A stretch of 5,446 nt of DNA from an uncultured Ruminococcus sp. (GCA_937880065.1 CALFMA010000080.1:1-5446), one strand, 5' to 3'. Counted from the stretch's first letter, positions 1-4,897 are shown. The notes: generated from the letters alone by a model not told the origin. Made by a program: numbers and translations.

Positions 1-249
1 CTCTTCGGGAAGGTAGATGGCACTTTTAGTTTTGAAATCATCAGCTTCAACGGGAAGAACTCTGCCGTTACGAACAGGTCTGTCCTTTAATATATCAGCC
101 TCAACAAACTTAAAGCGACTGTAAGCATATCTTAAAAATATAAGGCCAAGCACAGGCATACAATACTCCTGTGAGGTTACTTTTGAATCGGCACGAAGAA
201 GGTCTGCTGCCTCCCATAATTCTTTTTCAAGTGTACGGATGTTTACCAT
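1..249 (-). CDS. hsdM: Type I restriction-modification DNA methyltransferase subunit, N-terminal part (runs off the window)
   Basis: Reading leftward from ATG at 249, 83 codons stay open to the window edge. The protein starts MVNIRTLEKELWEAADLLR and continues through a stretch with LGLIFLRYAYSRF. This is the typical start of the HsdM N-terminal helical domain (LE..LW.AAD.LR...., then VLGLIFL.Y). HsdM binds S-adenosylmethionine and methylates adenine within the HsdS-specified target; with HsdS it forms the modification enzyme and with HsdR the restriction complex. The catalytic motifs (NPPF type) lie further along and outside the window. The start is supported by AAGGAG at 260-265, 10 nt upstream, and a perfect TATAAT beyond it. 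hsdS and hsdR would be expected to the left. Whether this locus belongs to the same replicon as rep and mob cannot be decided here. Family assignment is confident; the 3' extent is unknown. Confidence 0.9.
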   Translation of the reverse strand, partial: MVNIRTLEKELWEAADLLRADSKVTSQEYCMPVLGLIFLRYAYSRFKFVEADILKDRPVRNGRVLPVEADDFKTKSAIYLPEE

Positions 250-259
250 TCTGAACTTT

Positions 260-328
260 CTCCTTTTTCACTACATCAAGGTATAGTTATACATAGTGAA
301 TTATACTACATAAAATCTTTTTATGCAA
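260..328 (-). promoter_or_regulatory. Promoter and ribosome binding site of hsdM
   Basis: On the minus strand, a perfect -10 box TATAAT lies at 305-300. A weak -35 (TTGCAT, 328-323) sits exactly 17 bp upstream. The Shine-Dalgarno AAGGAG is at 265-260. A small dyad GTATA-GT-TATAC (281-292) lies at about the expected transcription start and could be an operator. The -10 box and RBS are clear; the -35 is only a partial match. Confidence 0.6.
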
Positions 329-350
329 GAATTTACGAGGGTTTATGCAA
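320..350. repeat. Two 9-bp direct repeats TTTATGCAA in the hsdM promoter region
   Basis: TTTATGCAA occurs at 320-328 and again at 342-350, a 22-bp period (about two helical turns). The first copy overlaps the -35 position of the hsdM promoter and the second lies just upstream. This arrangement suits tandem sites for a regulator, but no regulator gene is visible in the window. The function is inferred. Confidence 0.45.
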
Positions 351-421
351 CGTCAGAGTGACAATAAAAGGACTTTATAATTATATAGTGTCGGAATGTG
401 GGAAAAGTAACGGAAAACAGC

Positions 422-451
422 AAAAAATCCACCCATTACTGAGCGGATTTT
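422..451 (-). terminator. Rho-independent terminator of gene A
   Basis: On the minus strand AAAATCCGCTC pairs with GGGTGGATTTT around the loop AGTAAT. This gives 11 pairs, two of them G-U, followed by a run of T. It begins about 10 nt after the stop codon of gene A (461-463), so it ends that transcript before the hsdM promoter. Confidence 0.85.
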
Positions 452-460
452 CGTATACCC

Positions 461-751
461 TTATATATGCTTCTCTTCGGGATTCTTCATTCGCATATTA
501 TGTATTTTCCATATCTTTTCGCAGTGTTCCTTGTTGCTCAATGCTTCAAACACAAGCGAATACAGGTGCGTAATATCATAATTAGGCGACAACACGGATA
601 TTATCTGTTCAGCTTCATCGTCCCGTAAACCTTTGAAAATAAACGCTTTCATTACAAGACCGTCCATTGTTGTCTCTGTATGGATAACACCTGTAAAACT
701 TCCATAACCTAAATTGATATACTCTTCCTTTTTCCACCTTATTGTTTTCAT
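461..751 (-). CDS. Unknown 96-aa protein A, paralogue of gene B
   Basis: I do not recognise this family. The start at 751 has a near-ideal RBS, AGGAGG at 757-762, five nt upstream, and a strong terminator follows the stop, so the gene is real. The protein is small and probably soluble, with no signal peptide or membrane segment. Its C-terminal third carries the pattern YD(I/M)...LS(N/D)K(E/D)xCxxxWxxHxxRxK, shared without gaps with the 94-aa protein at 4917-5201. Upstream, EE...L.Y....F...I and a later GL also align with single gaps, so the two are full-length but divergent paralogues. Conserved Cys, Trp and His residues near the end could be structural or bind a ligand; that is a guess. An IS110 element lies between this gene and R1, the repeat that, as R2, directly precedes gene B. 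Gene A may therefore have been cut off from its original promoter. Confidence 0.82.
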   Translation of the reverse strand: MKTIRWKKEEYINLGYGSFTGVIHTETTMDGLVMKAFIFKGLRDDEAEQIISVLSPNYDITHLYSLVFEALSNKEHCEKIWKIHNMRMKNPEEKHI

Positions 752-765
752 TTTTACCTCCTATA

Positions 766-792
766 AAAAGTCAAGTGGTTTACACCAACTTG
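766..792 (-). promoter_or_regulatory. Hairpin with T-run directly before the RBS of gene A (possible attenuator)
   Basis: On the minus strand CAAGT-t-GGT pairs with ACC-ACTTG around a 4-nt loop (772-792; 8 pairs, one bulged base). ACTTTTTAT and then the AGGAGG of gene A follow. A weak hairpin plus T-run ending at the RBS could terminate an upstream transcript or attenuate expression of A. The structure is visible; the role is inferred. Confidence 0.35.
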
Positions 793-813
793 CTGTATTT
801 TTTTGTATTTTTG

Positions 814-851
814 ATAACCGAAATCGGTTATACATTGAGGGCGTAGCCCTC
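814..851. repeat. Two adjacent perfect dyads, one carrying the TCGGTTAT motif
   Basis: ATAACCGA-AA-TCGGTTAT (814-831) is a perfect 18-nt dyad. Five bases later GAGGGC-GTA-GCCCTC (837-851) forms a compact GC-rich hairpin in otherwise AT-rich DNA. Neither is followed by a T-run on the plus strand. The octamer TCGGTTAT recurs at 2420-2427 and, as its complement, at 5383-5390, so the first dyad may be a protein-binding site linked to the rep region. The pair could also be part of a replication origin or single-strand origin. The structures are certain; the function is unknown. Confidence 0.55.
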
Positions 852-881
852 GTAATTTATACACAGCATAGAATGTTTGAG

Positions 882-915
882 TTGTCAAGAGTAGAAGTGT
901 AACGACTCTTGACAA
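882..915. repeat. 11-bp perfect inverted repeat at the IS110 right end
   Basis: TTGTCAAGAGT (882-892) and ACTCTTGACAA (905-915) are perfect complements around a 12-nt loop, 16 bp beyond the transposase stop. No T-run follows, so this is not an ordinary terminator. The arm nearest the element edge reads TTGACA on the transposase strand, usable as the -35 of a junction promoter in the circular form. The structure is certain; the role is inferred. Confidence 0.6.
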
Positions 916-930
916 GGAAAACAGGCTATG

Positions 931-2022
931 CTATATAGCTTTTTTCATCAGTTCAGGATTGAATGCTTCTTTGTTGTTAAGCATTGCAAACACAATCCTT
1001 GCTACCTTTCTTGTTAATGCAATTATTGCTCTGCCCGAACCTTTTGAAATTTTCATTGTCTGATAGTCCTTCATAAGCTTCCATTCCGATGTGTTCTGCG
1101 GTTGTCTGATTATTCCCATTGCTACTTGTACAAATGCCGTTCTGAGTTCCTGCGATCCTCTTTTTGTTATGTGTCCCATACGAACCGTATCTGCTGAGTT
1201 GTGCACACTCGGAACAATCCCAAGATATGATGAAAACTTTTTGAAGTCACCGTCAAACCGTTCTATGTTATCTATATACGAAGCTATCGTTGTCGCTCCG
1301 ACAAATCCGATGCCCGGCATTGTCATTAAAAGCTCGACAGTTTCATTTTCTTTTGTCATTTCTTTAATTTGTTCCTCTATCTTCTTGACTTGTGCATAAA
1401 TATCGTCTAAAATATTTAATGTCACTTCAAGTGACGAGGCAGTGAATTGTGAGAAGTAGTGTTCCGCGAGAACGTTTATCAGTTCCTGCCTTTTCTTTTT
1501 GCTCTGAAATTGGGCTGATGTTGTTTCTATTCCGTAACCTAACAACATTCCATGAATCTGATTTTTTATCTTCACGGTGCTGGAAACCAGGATGCTTCTG
1601 GTTTTCAGCATTCTTCTTATCTCTTCACTTGTCTGATCACAAAGATGTGATTCAGGCAGCATATCCTTCGAAAGATAAAACGCAAGGGTTGCTGCATCGT
1701 TCGCATCAGTTTTCTTTGTGCTCATTGTTATTACTTTGAACTTGCTTGTATTGACAACAAGAACACCGAAGCCTTCTGCTTCCATTTTGTTTTTTAAATA
1801 ACGTGCATTGCCTGTTGCTTCAACTGCAAGCTCAATTGTACATTCTTCCTCGGCTTCTATGGTGTGAAGTTTTTTGCAGAAATCCTTGTAACCCTGATTA
1901 TCTGTTTTAAAAACTCCCGTTAAAACCACTTCACCTGTTTCTTCGTTTACTGCGTGTACCGTAAACTGCATTTTATGCAAATCTACTCCTACACAAATTC
2001 GTGGTAATTCTGTCTTTCTCAT
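931..2022 (-). CDS. IS110-family transposase (DEDD recombinase)
   Basis: The protein has 363 aa, normal for the family and apparently intact. The N-terminal RuvC-like DEDD domain shows D14 (VGVDLHK), E68 (AVEATG) and D106/D109 in KKTDANDA, at family-typical spacing. A helical region at about 125-225 precedes the C-terminal Transposase_20 domain, with MPGIGFVGATTIASYI (about 235-250), FSSYLGIVPS (263-272) and GHITKRGSQELR (283-294). S276, in HNSAD, lines up with the SSGGK-type serine thought to be catalytic in IS110 enzymes. Such enzymes move the element through a circular form, guided by a bridge RNA with separate donor and target loops. ATG at 2022 is preceded by AAGGAAG (2031-2037), 8 nt away. 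The non-coding DNA upstream is the expected bridge RNA locus. Family is certain; activity is not shown. Confidence 0.97.
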   Translation of the reverse strand: MRKTELPRICVGVDLHKMQFTVHAVNEETGEVVLTGVFKTDNQGYKDFCKKLHTIEAEEECTIELAVEATGNARYLKNKMEAEGFGVLVVNTSKFKVITMSTKKTDANDAATLAFYLSKDMLPESHLCDQTSEEIRRMLKTRSILVSSTVKIKNQIHGMLLGYGIETTSAQFQSKKKRQELINVLAEHYFSQFTASSLEVTLNILDDIYAQVKKIEEQIKEMTKENETVELLMTMPGIGFVGATTIASYIDNIERFDGDFKKFSSYLGIVPSVHNSADTVRMGHITKRGSQELRTAFVQVAMGIIRQPQNTSEWKLMKDYQTMKISKGSGRAIIALTRKVARIVFAMLNNKEAFNPELMKKAI

Positions 2023-2205
2023 TTTTCTGTCTTCCTTTCATCTTTTCAGCAAGACAGCTTCTGTTTGACAATCCGAGCCAATCTCCTATCCGACCTGACA
2101 TTTTTGCCGACCATTGCATGATTCGATACTAACCCTTCATTCTCCTTGTGAGATCTCGTAGACCAGTAAATATGACGAATTAGTTTCTACTCTGTCTTCC
2201 TGTTA
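2023..2205 (-). ncRNA. Candidate IS110 bridge RNA in the left end
   Basis: IS110-group elements encode a structured bridge RNA in the non-coding DNA just upstream of the transposase, and this stretch is in that place and of suitable length. On the minus strand ATTCG..ATA (about 2180-2171) pairs with TATCGAAT (about 2129-2122), closing a large internal loop. That loop holds CGAGATCT (2158-2151) on its 5' side. This matches 7 of 8 bases of the sequence entering the left end, CGAGAACT, with core CT in place, as expected of a left target guide. GGGTTAG lies next to the closing stem on the 3' side, ending in AG opposite the core. A second part (about 2105-2045) has a small hairpin CAAACAG/CTGTcTTG. 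The donor guides could not be assigned. The boundaries are guesses from the -10 box and the transposase start. Confidence 0.5.
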
Positions 2206-2210
2206 CTTCT

Positions 2211-2219
2211 ATCATAACA
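2211..2219 (-). promoter_or_regulatory. Extended -10 box for the bridge RNA; -35 supplied only on circularization (proposed)
   Basis: On the minus strand TGTTATGAT reads as an extended -10 (TGnTATGAT). No acceptable -35 lies 15-18 bp upstream in the integrated form. If the element circularizes with core CT, TTGACA of the right end falls 15 bp upstream. Junction-formed promoters are reported for IS110 relatives; for this element it is inference. Confidence 0.4.
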
Positions 2220-2232
2220 CAAAAACAAAGTT

Positions 2233-2336
2233 CTCGGATTTTTCTACCACTTACTTTTTATCATGCCTCCTTGTATTGTATTTGTAATTATGTGCAAAGC
2301 AGAATCTGATATCACCTCCTAAGCATCTATCAACAA
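2233..2336 (-). other. Non-coding stretch between R1 and the IS110 left end, with two orphan Shine-Dalgarno sequences
   Basis: On the minus strand there are two strong SD-like sequences, AGGAGGTGAT (2320-2311) and AAGGAGG (2272-2266), neither followed by a long reading frame. The second overlaps closely an ATG (2264) opening a 6-codon frame ending in TAG at 2246-2244. That frame is the end of a ~23-codon GTG frame beginning at the first SD. The spacing is too short for normal initiation. They may be remnants of the leader or 5' end of a gene between R1 and gene A, or the mouth of a very small peptide gene. Confidence 0.3.
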
Positions 2337-2397
2337 CTCCAATCATCAACTGCACAATAATAATATGTCTGTTCAGGTTAGGTGATAATTGAAAAAA
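2337..2397. repeat. Repeat R1, imperfect copy of R2 (5211-5275)
   Basis: The block shares with R2, in the same order: CTCCAATC at its left edge, TAATATGT, TTCAG(G)TTAGG, GATA(A/G)TTG and a terminal GAAAAAAT. In both copies TTCA and TGAA bound an imperfect 22-bp dyad (2372-2393 here). In R2, CTCCAATC read on the minus strand contains the GGAG ribosome binding site of gene B. R1 therefore looks like a copy of gene B's upstream control region, and on the minus strand it points toward gene A. Its right end overlaps the outer arm of the large hairpin in front of rep. Confidence 0.65.
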
Positions 2398-2468
2398 TTT
2401 CATATACACCTCAAGTTAATCGGTTATTCCTTTAATTAAACAGGAATAACCGTTAACTTTTTTCAATT
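2387..2468 (+). terminator. Large nested hairpin before rep: terminator/attenuator shape or origin structure
   Basis: AAGTTAA-t-CGGTTATTCCT (2413-2431) pairs with AGGAATAACCG-TTAACTT (2442-2459): 18 pairs, one bulge and a 10-nt loop. A T-run follows on the plus strand, the form of a rho-independent terminator. Outside it AATTGAAAAAA (2387-2397) is a perfect complement of TTTTTTCAATT (2458-2468), so two structures compete for part of the same sequence. No plus-strand gene precedes it. A terminator here would act as an attenuator in a rep leader, a known way to control plasmid copy number. It could instead be an origin dyad, since it carries TCGGTTAT and its mirror copy. The structure is certain; the role is open. 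Confidence 0.6.
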
Positions 2469-2503
2469 TTTCTTATATATAAAAAATTTTTTCATTTTAA
2501 ATC

Positions 2504-2522
2504 TTTCATACTTAATATGAAA
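2504..2522. promoter_or_regulatory. Dyad TTTCATA-cttaa-TATGAAA upstream of rep (possible operator)
   Basis: Perfect 7-bp arms lie 27 bp before the rep start. TATGAAA/ATGAAA recurs twice between the dyad and the start codon (at 2530 and 2539). This could be an autoregulatory Rep site. No convincing -35/-10 pair could be assigned in the surrounding AT-rich DNA. Confidence 0.35.
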
Positions 2523-2549
2523 ACTAAAATATGAAAGGATGAAAACACT

Positions 2550-3827
2550 ATGTTTACAGAAAAAAACAAGGAAGAAATGCACAAATTCACTTCTATGCTG
2601 CATCACGATGACAAGAACAGTAATTATTTTATCTGCCAATATATCGGAGGTACTATGTTTTCAAAACGTATTACCGCACCTGAATTCAGTTCGGAAAAAG
2701 CAAGTGAAGAGGATTGTTACATCAGCTTAAACGGATTTACAGGTTATAACAGAAAAATAAAAAAATGCAGACAGATTAACGGCCTGGTCTTTGATCTGGA
2801 CTATCACAAGAAATGTCCTGCCGAATATTTGGACTGGATTAAGAAAAGAACCTTAATGCTGATCCAGGATGCGGTTAATGAAAATCGATTGTATGCGGCA
2901 AACATAATTACTGATACGGGCCGAGGTCTACAAATTTTCTATATTTTTGATGCATCCATAAGCTACAGAACCAAAGACAGCAAAGGCAACGAGAAAGCTA
3001 TGTACGCTTACAAAAAAATTCGCCAGAATATTGAAAAGAAACTTGAAGCTGTACTTGCTGAGGAAACAGATGTTCTGGAAATGGATAATAATGTTTACGA
3101 TATTACAAGAATAGTAAGATTACCCGGTACTCTGAATACTCAATCAGGTTCCAGAGCTCAAATGATATATGTCAATGAAGATTATTATAGTTTCTCTGAC
3201 TTCTATACTCCTACACAAAAGAAACAGACACCTATAAAAAATAAGAAACATAACAAAAAATTCAGAAGTAACGAAGCATTGAATGAAGCGAGAATGGTTG
3301 AAATGGAAAAGTTACAACTAATCCGAAAGGATAATTGTGAAGGCTTCAGAAACTATATGACATTCATATATTACAACTCGGCGATTCAGGTATATGACAA
3401 GAAAGAAGCTATAGCAAAAACATATGCCTTTTGTAAAAACTTCGGAGAAAGCAATACCGCTTTTACCGAATCCCAGATAAAAGCAATAACAAGGGGTATC
3501 GATAATAACAAAGGAATCGATTTTAAAGGTCATTACATAATTACCAAGGAATGGATAATAGAAAAGCTTGATATTACAGACGAAGAAGCTGAGCTTATCG
3601 GTCTTGATAAGACAATAAATGCAAGACAGCTGAAAAAAAGAAGAAACGCTGAACTAAAAAAAGAGCGTAACCTCAGAATAATCATAATGGCGGATGAAAA
3701 TATCAGTCGCAGTGATATTGCAAAAGAGATAGGTGTATCACTCAGAACAGTACAGAGTGTGCTAAAAAACAGTGGCAAAACAAGAAGATATACAAAGAAT
3801 GTGAATGTGCAAAAAAATGCTTCCTAG
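2550..3827 (+). CDS. Plasmid replication protein of the primase (archaeo-eukaryotic primase/PrimPol-like) type
   Basis: The protein has 425 aa. An N-terminal primase-polymerase-like domain shows motif I LVFDLDYH (79-86, metal-binding D82 and D84). TGRGLQIFYIF (123-133) sits at motif II, with Gln where classical members have His. DITRIVRLPGTLNT (184-197) is a signature of primase-like Rep proteins. A helical middle region (about 262-350) includes ITKEWIIEKLDITDEEAEL, like the C-terminal extension of such primases. A basic segment (about 358-376) leads into a helix-turn-helix, ISRSDIAKEIGVSLRTVQSVLKN (385-407, two pieces of a longer helix pair), suited to origin binding. The likely role is priming or initiation of replicon DNA synthesis, with no helicase domain of its own. 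AAGGAT at 2535-2540 lies 9 nt before the ATG. rep is divergent from gene A and convergent with the relaxase gene. Function is by motif recognition; replication mode is not shown. Confidence 0.85.
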   Translation: MFTEKNKEEMHKFTSMLHHDDKNSNYFICQYIGGTMFSKRITAPEFSSEKASEEDCYISLNGFTGYNRKIKKCRQINGLVFDLDYHKKCPAEYLDWIKKRTLMLIQDAVNENRLYAANIITDTGRGLQIFYIFDASISYRTKDSKGNEKAMYAYKKIRQNIEKKLEAVLAEETDVLEMDNNVYDITRIVRLPGTLNTQSGSRAQMIYVNEDYYSFSDFYTPTQKKQTPIKNKKHNKKFRSNEALNEARMVEMEKLQLIRKDNCEGFRNYMTFIYYNSAIQVYDKKEAIAKTYAFCKNFGESNTAFTESQIKAITRGIDNNKGIDFKGHYIITKEWIIEKLDITDEEAELIGLDKTINARQLKKRRNAELKKERNLRIIIMADENISRSDIAKEIGVSLRTVQSVLKNSGKTRRYTKNVNVQKNAS

Positions 3828-3910
3828 TATAGTGTGTAGTATGTAATTTTTGATATTGGTAAACAAACTGCACCTAACTTATTACATAAGATACAATTGA
3901 TAATTGATAC

Positions 3911-3947
3911 ACCACCCGGTACTATCGATAAGATAACATCGGGTGGT
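3911..3947. terminator. Hairpin terminator between convergent rep and mob
   Basis: ACCACCCG (3911-3918) and CGGGTGGT (3940-3947) form a perfect 8-bp GC-rich stem. An AT-rich stretch follows on the plus strand (ATTATTTAT) and an AT-rich but less T-rich one on the minus strand. It starts 6 bp after the relaxase stop codon (on the minus strand) and about 80 bp after the rep stop, so it probably serves both genes. Confidence 0.7.
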
Positions 3948-3952
3948 ATTAT

Positions 3953-4648
3953 TTATATAGCAACATCAGACAATTGAAAATCCTCGGTATCAAAATTTAC
4001 AACAGACATCTTATCGTTATCCAGATAACCATAAAGTTTATGATACATTTCAAGCTCTTCAGCCTTTTGTGCATTATCTGCAATCCAACGAAGGTGGCTC
4101 TGGTGTACTTTATGCGTAATTTTAGAATTGATTCCCCTTTGCAAATCACCTGTATCCTTAACCATTTCGTAGTACCTGTTTTGCATTTCTCTACACGAAG
4201 CAGGTCCGTTTATGTAATGTTTGCAATTCAGACGATTATCTATTAACGGCAACACCACGGCGTGTATATGGGGATTTCCTTCATCTTTGTGCAGCACAAC
4301 AGAGATTATATTTTCTTTGCCGAACCATTCCGCAAGAAACCCGACCGAAGCCTCACTCCAGACTTTGAGATTATTTTCTTTTACACAGCCGGGAGTAAAT
4401 GCAAATACAAACTCCAAGCCCAATACTGCATTCTGACGTATTTTACTATTGTTAGTTTTCTCTTTTAATATGGTGCTGAATGTTTTACCTTGATAGTTTT
4501 CAGCTGTATCCGAAATTAATATATTAACATTTTTGTTTTCAGGATGGGTTAGAGTTTTAATCGGCACTCTTCTTTCATTGTGTCGCTGAACTCCGTTAAG
4601 AGCCAATATACTTTTTATCTTTTTAAATCTCATTATTGCATATCCCAT
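3953..4648 (-). CDS. mob: MobV (Mob_Pre) family relaxase, short form
   Basis: This relaxase nicks oriT on one strand, becomes covalently linked to the 5' end and pilots the strand into a recipient through another element's mating channel. Starting at ATG 4648 the protein is 231 aa, beginning MGYAIMRFKKIKS as in MobM/Pre proteins. RHNERR places H23 at the position of the MobM nucleophile His22. LHKDEGNPHIH (119-129: H120, E123, H127, H129) is the metal-binding motif. An upstream in-frame GTG (4657) lies only 2 nt from AAAGGA (4660-4665), whereas ATG 4648 is 11 nt away, so ATG is preferred. The family usually has 400-500 aa with a long coiled-coil C-terminus. Here the protein ends soon after the relaxase domain and a terminator follows at once, so it is a natural minimal form or a neatly ended truncation. 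Its oriT lies about 180 bp upstream. Confidence 0.9.
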   Translation of the reverse strand: MGYAIMRFKKIKSILALNGVQRHNERRVPIKTLTHPENKNVNILISDTAENYQGKTFSTILKEKTNNSKIRQNAVLGLEFVFAFTPGCVKENNLKVWSEASVGFLAEWFGKENIISVVLHKDEGNPHIHAVVLPLIDNRLNCKHYINGPASCREMQNRYYEMVKDTGDLQRGINSKITHKVHQSHLRWIADNAQKAEELEMYHKLYGYLDNDKMSVVNFDTEDFQLSDVAI

Positions 4649-4674
4649 ATATATCACTGTCCTTTATTTATGAT

Positions 4675-4690
4675 AAGCCTGTAACGGCTT
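4675..4690 (-). promoter_or_regulatory. Small hairpin in the relaxase leader
   Basis: AAGCC (4675-4679) and GGCTT (4686-4690) pair around a 6-nt loop, about 10 bp upstream of the AAAGGA ribosome binding site of mob. It may influence translation of the relaxase. No clear -35/-10 pair was found in 4666-4760. Confidence 0.25.
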
Positions 4691-4757
4691 CCGATATTAA
4701 TATGACAGACAGTTTCAGCCGATAATTTAACTTTTTACAAACCGCACACCTGCACAA

Positions 4758-4837
4758 TTACACTCATTTCACCATCCGTTGCAGCTATGTATGGGGAACA
4801 CCCATACACAAAACCAAACACTAAAAAATGAGTGTAA
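4758..4837. repeat. Inverted copy of the post-nick sequence enclosing a hairpin
   Basis: TTACACTCATTT (4758-4769) is the exact complement of AAATGAGTGTAA (4826-4837), the 12 bases directly 3' of the proposed nick on the minus strand. Between them TGTATGGG (4788-4795) and CCCATACA (4801-4808) form an 8-bp hairpin with loop GAACA. Single-stranded DNA of the transferred strand could fold into one nested structure. Possible roles are recognition of the end of transfer, a single-strand origin or relaxase autoregulation. The repeats are certain; the role is inferred. Confidence 0.6.
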
Positions 4838-4869
4838 CTCACTACACTTTTTCTGTGAAAAAGAGTGAG
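4830..4869 (-). other. oriT: Origin of transfer (oriT) of the MobV/pMV158 type, with predicted nick site
   Basis: On the minus strand AGTGTA and TACACT are arms around loop GTGAGT, with the predicted nick between G (4838) and T (4837): TAGTGAG/TTACAC. pMV158 has the same design, arms AGTATA and TATACT, loop GTGTGT and nick TAGTGTG/TTA. Just 5' of the nick a second inverted repeat (CTCACT-CTTTTT, loop CACAG, AAAAAG-tgt-AGTGAG; 4869-4838) corresponds to the pMV158 hairpin ending in AGTGTG. Sequence, two-hairpin layout and position upstream of a MobV gene on the same strand all agree. The pMV158 comparison is from memory. Confidence 0.85.
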
Positions 4870-4897
4870 CTCTGCCGAGGGCTATTATGCTGCAGAG
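4870..4897 (-). other. Hairpin between gene B and oriT
   Basis: CTCTGC (4870-4875) and GCAGAG (4892-4897) pair around a 16-nt loop. On the minus strand the stem starts about 20 nt after the stop of gene B, and a CTTTTT run follows about 6-7 nt beyond the stem. It could be a weak terminator of gene B or an accessory arm of oriT, which it touches. Confidence 0.35.

Larger units (their letters stand above)
880..2232 (-). mobile_element. IS110-family insertion sequence, apparently intact, ends approximate
   Basis: The element contains a full-length IS110 transposase (931-2022), a short right end after the stop and a non-coding left end of about 200 nt. IS110 elements lack terminal inverted repeats and make little or no target duplication, so the ends must be guessed. 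AGTT occurs at 880-883 and 2229-2232 and reads AACT on the transposase strand. Taking its CT as the shared core gives an element of about 1.35 kb, normal for the family. In this model the circular junction would join TTGACA (888-883) to the extended -10 TGTTATGAT (2219-2211) with a 15-bp spacer, matching the junction promoter reported for IS110 relatives. A competing model with core AA puts the ends at about 882 and 2240. The element sits in the intergenic region between gene A and rep. Confidence 0.7.

Noticed and set aside
1091..1739. Two plus-strand open frames of about 100 codons within 1091-1739
   Set aside because: They are antisense to a clear IS110 transposase and rich in Ser/Phe/Leu, as expected from shadow frames.
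1972..1980. Third TTTATGCAA copy inside the transposase gene
   Set aside because: It encodes part of the conserved N-terminal segment around LHKMQF and is unrelated in position to the pair at the hsdM promoter.
2517..2542. Tiny leader frames before rep (five codons from 2517, three codons from 2531)
   Set aside because: There is no RBS for the first and they are easily produced by the AT-rich ATGAAA repeats; no evidence of translation.
2539..2730. 63-codon plus-strand frame starting 11 bp before rep
   Set aside because: It overlaps rep in another frame; the RBS spacing and motifs favour the 2550 start.
3826..3837. AGTATAGTGTGT on the plus strand at the rep stop codon, identical to the pMV158 nick region
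   Set aside because: It lacks the flanking inverted repeats (the next bases are AGTAT, a direct not an inverted repeat) and overlaps the rep stop. The 4830-4869 site fits the whole MobV layout much better.
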